Source of the DNA: SYIM01 sp041182885
Lineage (GTDB): Bacteria > Pseudomonadota > Gammaproteobacteria > Burkholderiales > Burkholderiaceae_E
Assembly (NCBI GenBank): GCA_049423065.1
Contig: JBMSQB010000005.1
Coordinates: 1 to 64,000 of the forward strand
Direction of reading: 5' to 3'
DNA length: 64,000 nt
The notes under the pieces were generated by a model. The model did not search any database. It worked only from the letters and a program-made list of their open reading frames with translations, and was not told the origin of the DNA. Shown here one piece after another: positions 58,069-64,000 of the stretch. Positions within the stretch are counted from its first letter, which is position 1, and the number at the start of each line of letters is the position of its first letter. The translations under genes and the position numbers were made by a program.

Positions 58069-58627
58069 CCGGCCCGATGAAGGGGGGCAACCCGCGGGCG
58101 GGGCCGCTTCAGGCAACGCCGACCCTGCCGCCCGCGCGCGCGCGAAGGCTGCAGCCCTCGCCCGATTCCGTCTCGCCTCGCCCGCGCATCTGCTCGCGCT
58201 TGGGTTTGGCAGCGGCCTCTTTCCGCGGGCTCCCGGCACAGTCGGAACGCTGTGGGCCTGGTGCGTGTTCGTGGCGCTGGAAGACTGGCTGGCCCCCCAG
58301 CACTGGCTTCTGCTGATTGCCGCGTCATTTCTGATCGGAGTCTGGGCCTGTGGCCGCGCGGCGCGCGATGTCGGGGTGAGCGATCATTCGGCAATCGTCT
58401 GGGACGAGGTCGTGGCGTTCTGGCTGGTGCTTGCCTTTCTGCCCACCGACTGGCTCACACAGCTGGTGGCGTTTGCGCTCTTTCGCTTCTTCGATATCGC
58501 CAAACCCCCACCGATCGGGGTTGTCGACGCCCGATTGAAGGGCGGATTTGGCATCATGTTCGACGATCTGCTGGCAGCCTTTTTTACCCTGTTTCTCTTT
58601 GCAATCTGGCGGGCGGCGGGCTTCTGA
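58052..58627 (+). CDS. pgpA: Phosphatidylglycerophosphatase A
   Basis: This protein of about 191 residues dephosphorylates PGP to phosphatidylglycerol in the inner membrane. The family motifs are GSGLFPRAPGTVGTLWAW, VWDEVVAFWLVLAF, FFDIAKPPPIGVVD and GFGIMFDDLLAAFF. No ATG is available; TTG at 58052, within the end of thiL and after CAGGGG, is the best start. The first 30 or so residues are Ala/Arg-rich and unlike the family. Confidence 0.9.
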   Translation: MIISADRPDEGGQPAGGAASGNADPAARARAKAAALARFRLASPAHLLALGFGSGLFPRAPGTVGTLWAWCVFVALEDWLAPQHWLLLIAASFLIGVWACGRAARDVGVSDHSAIVWDEVVAFWLVLAFLPTDWLTQLVAFALFRFFDIAKPPPIGVVDARLKGGFGIMFDDLLAAFFTLFLFAIWRAAGF

Positions 58628-58653
58628 CCGTCGCGCTGGAAGAGTCTTTCTCC

Positions 58654-59202
58654 ATGACGTCCGTTGTCGTTCTGCCCTCTGAGCTTGTCGATGCTGCGCG
58701 GCAGTTGGGTGCCCGGCTGATGGCGCATCGCGCGCTGGTGGCGACCGCCGAGTCGTGTACCGGGGGATTGATTGCCGCCACCCTGACCGAGCTGGCCGGC
58801 TCGAGCCAGTGGTTTGAGCGAGGCTTTGTCACCTACAGCAATGCATCGAAACATGAGGTTCTTGGGGTGCCCGGGGACACGCTTGATGCGCATGGCGCGG
58901 TGAGCGAGCCCGTTGCCAGGGCGATGGCCGAGGGTGCACTGCTTCGCAGCCGCGTCCAGCTTGCGCTTGCCGTCACGGGGGTAGCGGGGCCAGGCGGCGG
59001 CAGTGCGGGAAAGCCGGTTGGCACCGTGTGCTTCGGATGGGCGGTTGGGCTTGCCGGGGCGGTGGAGCGGGTTGTCGTCGAGACGCGACACTTCGATGGC
59101 GCGCGAGATGCTGTGCGCGCACAGACCGCGCGTCATGCCCTGTTGCGCGCCCTGGAAATTTTTTCAGCCACCTCTGTGGGCGCGGTGCAAGCGCCCGGAT
59201 GA
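58654..59202 (+). CDS. pncC: CinA family nicotinamide-nucleotide amidase
   Basis: This 182-residue protein is the stand-alone CinA C-terminal domain, which deamidates NMN in pyridine-nucleotide recycling. The motifs TAESCTGGLIAATLTELAGSS, FVTYSNASKHEVLGV, and GVAGPGGGSAGKPVGTV are clear. ATG at 58654 lies 26 bases after pgpA. It is followed by the recA promoter. Confidence 0.93.
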   Translation: MTSVVVLPSELVDAARQLGARLMAHRALVATAESCTGGLIAATLTELAGSSQWFERGFVTYSNASKHEVLGVPGDTLDAHGAVSEPVARAMAEGALLRSRVQLALAVTGVAGPGGGSAGKPVGTVCFGWAVGLAGAVERVVVETRHFDGARDAVRAQTARHALLRALEIFSATSVGAVQAPG

Positions 59203-59225
59203 ACCAACCGCCTAACCGGAAAGAA

Positions 59226-59258
59226 CTGATTGTTTATACAGTAGTTGCGTGCAATAAT
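59226..59258 (+). promoter_or_regulatory. recA promoter with LexA (SOS) box
   Basis: The LexA site CTGATTGTTTATACAG (59226-59241) matches CTG-N10-CAG. It covers the -35 TTGTTT (59230-59235). A -10 AATAAT (59253-59258) lies after a 17-base spacer. LexA should therefore block RNA polymerase at recA until SOS induction. Confidence 0.88.
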
Positions 59259-59303
59259 CCTCGTCACTCGCGCTTCTCACCCCCACTCCCAGACGAGGTC
59301 AAC

Positions 59304-60365
59304 ATGGACAAAGTCATCAACATGGACGACGCAAAATCCCGTACCGAACGCGGCAAGGCCTTGAGCGCTGCACTGGCCCAGATCGAAAAGCAGTTTGGCA
59401 AGGGCTCCATCATGCGGCTGGCCGATGCCGGCGTCGAACACGATATCCAGGTGGTCTCCACCGGCTCGCTCGGGCTTGACATCGCTCTGGGCGTGGGCGG
59501 CCTGCCGCGTGGCCGTGTGGTCGAAATTTTCGGCCCCGAGTCATCGGGCAAAACCACGCTCACCCTGCAGGTCATCGCCGAAATGCAGAAGCTGGGCGGC
59601 ACCTGCGCCTTTATCGACGCCGAGCACGCGCTCGACGTCCAGTACGCGGCCAAACTGGGGGTCACGCTTGACGACCTCCTCGTCTCCCAGCCCGACACCG
59701 GGGAGCAGGCGCTTGAAATCGCCGATGCCCTGGTCCGCAGCGGCTCGGTCGATCTCATCGTCATCGACTCCGTAGCGGCACTTACGCCCAAGGCTGAAAT
59801 CGAAGGTGAAATGGGCGATTCCCTGCCGGGCTTGCAGGCGCGCCTCATGTCGCAGGCGTTGCGCAAGCTCACGGCCACCATCAAGCGCACCAACTCCATG
59901 ATCATCTTCATCAACCAGATCCGCATGAAGATTGGCGTCATGTTCGGCAATCCCGAAACCACCACCGGTGGCAACGCGCTCAAGTTCTACTCCTCGGTGC
60001 GTCTGGACATCCGTCGCACGGGGGCGATCAAAAAGGGCGACGAAGTCATTGGCAGCGAAACTCGTGTGAAGGTGGTCAAGAACAAGGTCGCCCCGCCGTT
60101 CAAGGCGGCCGACTTTGACATCCTCTACGGCGAAGGCATCTCTCGCGAGGGAGAAATCCTGGACCTGGGCGCCAACTGCGGCGTGGTCGAGAAGAGCGGC
60201 GCCTGGTACAGCTACGGCAGTGATCGTATCGGCCAGGGCAAGGACAACGCGCGCGAGTACCTGCGTGACCACCCCGAGATGGCGCATGAAATGGAGAACA
60301 AGGTTCGTGCGCATTTCGGAGTGGTCGAGCGCCCCTTGGGTGAGGCGGGCGCGGCGGCAGCCTGA
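59304..60365 (+). CDS. recA: Recombinase RecA
   Basis: This 353-residue ATPase forms filaments on single-stranded DNA and triggers LexA cleavage. Walker A GPESSGKT is at 77-84, and the other landmarks are LIVIDSVAALTPKAEIEGEMGD, FINQIRMKIGVMFGNPETTTGGNALKF split over two helices, and the acidic/Ala-rich end. ATG at 59304 follows GACGAGG. It lies under a LexA box and directly before recX. Confidence 0.98.
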   Translation: MDKVINMDDAKSRTERGKALSAALAQIEKQFGKGSIMRLADAGVEHDIQVVSTGSLGLDIALGVGGLPRGRVVEIFGPESSGKTTLTLQVIAEMQKLGGTCAFIDAEHALDVQYAAKLGVTLDDLLVSQPDTGEQALEIADALVRSGSVDLIVIDSVAALTPKAEIEGEMGDSLPGLQARLMSQALRKLTATIKRTNSMIIFINQIRMKIGVMFGNPETTTGGNALKFYSSVRLDIRRTGAIKKGDEVIGSETRVKVVKNKVAPPFKAADFDILYGEGISREGEILDLGANCGVVEKSGAWYSYGSDRIGQGKDNAREYLRDHPEMAHEMENKVRAHFGVVERPLGEAGAAAA

Positions 60366-60409
60366 GCGGCTGGGTATCGAGGGCGGGTCGTTTTTTGGGG
60401 GCGGGTCCA

Positions 60410-60889
60410 TTGAGCCGTTCACCGGTTTCCCTCGAAGCGCGGGCACTGGGGTTTCTGGCGCGGCGCGAATACAGCCGGGCCGAACTTCGGGCACGGCTGG
60501 CTGCGCACGCGCCCGACCCTGACGCACTTGATGCCGTCCTCGACCAACTCGCTGCGAAAAAGCTCCTGTCGGATCAGCGCTTTATCGAGAGCCTGGTTCG
60601 GCGGCGGGCTGGGCGGTTCGGCGCCGCACGAATCCAGCACGAACTGCGCACGCATCAGCTGCCGTCTGAGCAACTCGCGCCAGCGCTCGAGGCGCTGAAG
60701 GCCTCCGAGCTTGAGCGCGCGCGAGAGGTCTGGCAGAAGCGCTTCGGCGAGGCGCCCGCCAGTCGCGAGGACCGGCTGCGGCAGATGCGTTTTCTGGCGG
60801 GGCGCGGCTTTGCTGCCGAGGTGATCCGGAAGGTGGTGGGCCCGGTCGGCGGCTCGTCTGGCGTCGAGCACGAGCCCGACGACCTCTGA
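60410..60889 (+). CDS. recX: Regulatory protein RecX
   Basis: This 159-residue all-helical protein caps and shortens RecA filaments. Typical segments are ALGFLARREYSRAELRARL, LLSDQRFIESLVRRR, RIQHELRTHQL and RQMRFLAGRGFAAEVIRKVV. The start is TTG 60410; TTG 60395 is an alternative. It follows recA by 44 bases, the normal arrangement that lets RecA be regulated by a downstream read-through product. Confidence 0.93.
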   Translation: MSRSPVSLEARALGFLARREYSRAELRARLAAHAPDPDALDAVLDQLAAKKLLSDQRFIESLVRRRAGRFGAARIQHELRTHQLPSEQLAPALEALKASELERAREVWQKRFGEAPASREDRLRQMRFLAGRGFAAEVIRKVVGPVGGSSGVEHEPDDL

Positions 60890-61108
60890 CCTAGCCATCG
60901 GTCGGCTCGCGCGTCCTGTTTTACGACGCGCCGCAGCACGCTTCCCGCTCTGGGGCTGCGTGATACACTCCGGCGCCATTCCGGCAGGTAATGCGATCGC
61001 CGGTCAGCAGAGTAGCTGGTCCGTGCGGCTGCGCGTTTCGGGAGGTCCCGACCCGGTGCCGGCCTGACCACCCCAAGTGGCCGCGCGACCTAACCGGGGA
61101 GCCATCCA

Positions 61109-62275
<1,167 letters not shown>

Positions 62276-62299
62276 ACCCGAATTCCCGAGGGATACCCC

Positions 62300-63181
62300 A
62301 TGAGCATCCTGATCAACCGCAACACCAAGGTGATGACCCAGGGCATCACCGGCAAGACCGGCCAGTTCCATACCCGAACCAGCCGCGACTATGCCAACGG
62401 CCGCAACTGCTATGTGGCTGGCGTCAATCCCAAGAAGGCGGGTGAAGATTTCGAGGGCATTCCCATTTACGCGTCCGTGCGCGAGGCCAAGCAGGCAACG
62501 GGTGCGAGCGTGTCGGTCATCTATGTGCCCCCTGCGGGCGCGGCCGATGCGATTTGGGAGGCCGTGGAGGCCGACCTCGATCTCGCCATCTGCATCACCG
62601 AGGGCATTCCCGTGCGCGACATGATTCGGGTACGCGACCGCATGCGCAAGGAAAACCGCAAGACGCTGCTGCTGGGCCCGAACTGCCCGGGTGTCATCAC
62701 GCCTGAGGAACTCAAGATCGGCATCATGCCTGGCCACATCCACCGCAAGGGGCGAATCGGTGTGGTATCGCGTTCTGGCACGCTCACCTATGAGGCGGTC
62801 GGCCAACTCACCGCGCTCGGACTGGGGCAGTCGTCGGCAGTGGGAATCGGCGGCGATCCGGTAAACGGCCTCAAGCACATCGATGTCATGCGCATGTTCA
62901 ACGACGACCCCGAGACCGATGCGGTGGTCATGATCGGTGAAATCGGTGGGTCTGATGAGGAAACCGCAGCCGAATGGATTCGTGACAACATGAAAAAGCC
63001 GGTGGTTGGTTTCATTGCCGGTGTCACGGCACCCCCTGGCAAGCGCATGGGCCATGCGGGCGCCATCATCTCTGGAGGCAAGGGCACGGCCCAGGAGAAA
63101 CTCGCCGTCATGGAGTCCTGCGGCATCAAGGTGACGCGCGATCCGTCCGAGATGGGGCGGCTCCTGAAGAGCGTGCTGTAG
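62300..63181 (+). CDS. sucD: Succinyl-CoA ligase (ADP-forming), alpha subunit
   Basis: This 293-residue subunit binds CoA and carries the phosphorylated histidine. MSILINRNTKVMTQGITGKTG begins the CoA-binding fold; VSRSGTLTYEAVGQLT and the phospho-His in GHAGAIISGGKGTAQEK are diagnostic. It follows sucC by 24 bases. Confidence 0.97.
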   Translation: MSILINRNTKVMTQGITGKTGQFHTRTSRDYANGRNCYVAGVNPKKAGEDFEGIPIYASVREAKQATGASVSVIYVPPAGAADAIWEAVEADLDLAICITEGIPVRDMIRVRDRMRKENRKTLLLGPNCPGVITPEELKIGIMPGHIHRKGRIGVVSRSGTLTYEAVGQLTALGLGQSSAVGIGGDPVNGLKHIDVMRMFNDDPETDAVVMIGEIGGSDEETAAEWIRDNMKKPVVGFIAGVTAPPGKRMGHAGAIISGGKGTAQEKLAVMESCGIKVTRDPSEMGRLLKSVL

Positions 63182-63242
63182 CGCCCTCGGCCTTATTGAG
63201 AGACTTTTGTAGTCCGATTTCGCGACCTAGCAGGAGACACGC

Positions 63243-63974
63243 GTGGAAGCCAGCATCGAGTTTGGAACCGCTGCATTCTGGGTCGCACTCACCCAGATCA
63301 TCTGGGTCAACATCCTGTTGTCGGGAGATAACGCAGTGGTGATCGCGCTGGCTGCGCGGTCGCTGCCGCCCAAGCAGCAGAAGCAGGCGATCATGATCGG
63401 CTCGGGCGCAGCCATCGTCATGCGAATCGTGCTCACGCTGGTGGCGGTACGGCTGCTGCAGCTTCCCTATCTCAAGCTGATCGGCGCAGTGCTGCTGTTG
63501 TACATCGGCGTCACGCTGGTGCTGCCCGAAGGCGATCATGAAGGGGCCGAGGGGGGCGAGGGGCCGGGCATGGCTTCCGCGGTCCGTACGATCCTGATCG
63601 CCGATCTGGTGATGAGTCTCGACAATGTGATTGCCGTGGCAGCGGCCGCCAAGGGCTCCACGCTGCTGCTGGTCATTGGTCTCGCGCTGTCCATTCCGCT
63701 GGTGATTTTTGGGTCGGCGCTGCTCCTCAAAGTGATCGAACGTTTCCCGATTATCGTGTGGCTGGGGGCGGCGCTCCTGGGCTTTATCGCCGGTGAAATC
63801 GGTGTGAGCGACCCCGGCATCAAGACCTGGGCTGATGGCCTGGCTGCGTCCTTCGGCACCGATATTCACACGCTCGGCAACGTGGCGGGCGCATTGTCTG
63901 CAGTGCTGGTACTTGCCATCGGCAAGGCGTTGCTGATGCGACAGTCCAGCGCGTCTGGCGCGGAGAGTGGCTGA
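63243..63974 (+). CDS. TerC family integral membrane protein (YjbE-like)
   Basis: This 243-residue protein has about seven helices. The TerC motifs are seen in ILLSGDNAVVIALAARSLPP (first repeat) and DLVMSLDNVIAVAAAAKG (second repeat), whose Asp residues probably bind metal. Family members export manganese and support metalated secreted enzymes. It starts at GTG after CAGGAGAC. No yybP-ykoY riboswitch is visible in the short leader. The gene ends 26 bases before the window end. Confidence 0.9.
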   Translation: MEASIEFGTAAFWVALTQIIWVNILLSGDNAVVIALAARSLPPKQQKQAIMIGSGAAIVMRIVLTLVAVRLLQLPYLKLIGAVLLLYIGVTLVLPEGDHEGAEGGEGPGMASAVRTILIADLVMSLDNVIAVAAAAKGSTLLLVIGLALSIPLVIFGSALLLKVIERFPIIVWLGAALLGFIAGEIGVSDPGIKTWADGLAASFGTDIHTLGNVAGALSAVLVLAIGKALLMRQSSASGAESG

Positions 63975-64000
63975 GTCCACCATCTCTACGCCCGAGCCAC

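Noticed and set aside
63182..63242. Manganese (yybP-ykoY) riboswitch before terC
   Set aside because: The spacer is only 61 bases and lacks the conserved loop sequences.

Overview
ORGANISM AND TYPE OF REGION. This is GC-rich bacterial chromosome, almost all of it protein-coding. Everything points to a betaproteobacterium, most likely of the order Burkholderiales: a Bug-family (tripartite tricarboxylate) binding protein, a GBP-type trimeric porin, a CDP-6-deoxy-glucoseen-reductase-like flavoprotein, the gene orders rplM-rpsI-argC-erpA-anmK-M23-tyrS-dtd and recA-recX-sucC-sucD-terC, and betaproteobacterial 5S/23S sequences. I cannot fix the genus. I see no prophage, insertion sequence or CRISPR array. 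The accessory content is two small toxin-antitoxin loci and several catabolic operons. LAYOUT. 1-625: the end of an rRNA operon (23S 3' end, 5S, terminator). 668-4255: a tight four-gene operon (PdxA-like dehydrogenase, Bug binding protein, CnbZ-like protein, aspartate-dehydrogenase-like protein), then a DUF3047 lipoprotein. 5142-9089: a periplasmic PQQ-dependent sugar dehydrogenase, a dihaem cytochrome c and a TonB-dependent receptor that closely resembles the PQQ importer YncD/PqqU. 9156-9828: a TumE-type toxin-antitoxin pair. 10225-20929: housekeeping and mixed metabolic genes (UPF0149 protein, tRNA-Thr, 2Fe-2S flavoreductase, small cytochrome c, ilvD, lgt, TauE/SafE exporter, 2-dehydropantoate reductase, an oxalyl-CoA-synthetase-type ligase, ldcA). 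20913-26155: a dipeptide-type ABC importer without a binding protein, co-transcribed with an M20 amidohydrolase. 26262-32741: a molybdopterin oxidoreductase, a hydantoinase-type amidohydrolase, an aminopeptidase and fadD. 32824-33455: higBA. 33458-40746: a MarR-controlled aryl-CoA ligase, a porin, nitronate monooxygenase, thiolase, coq7 and osmC. 40747-41451: a 700-base gap that holds a palindrome of FNR-box form and a probable small RNA with an exposed anti-Shine-Dalgarno loop. 41452-51302: core genes (rplM, rpsI, argC, erpA, anmK, an M23 peptidase, tyrS, dtd, a phosphatase, glyA, nrdR). 51303-59202: an acetolactate-synthase-like enzyme and the riboflavin/nusB/thiL/pgpA/pncC run. 59304-63974: recA under a LexA box, recX, sucCD and terC. 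HOW IT WORKS TOGETHER. The best-supported functional units are these: a sugar-oxidation module that probably scavenges its PQQ cofactor; riboflavin biosynthesis (ribD, ribE, a RibBX-type ribB fusion, ribH) running into nusB, thiL, pgpA and pncC; and several CoA-ligase, thiolase and hydrolase genes that suggest a lifestyle based on organic and aromatic acids. The least ordinary items are the PQQ-scavenging operon, the candidate anti-SD small RNA near a perfect FNR-like site, an orphan minus-strand transcription unit at about 13224-13515, and the catabolic operon lying directly behind the rRNA terminator.
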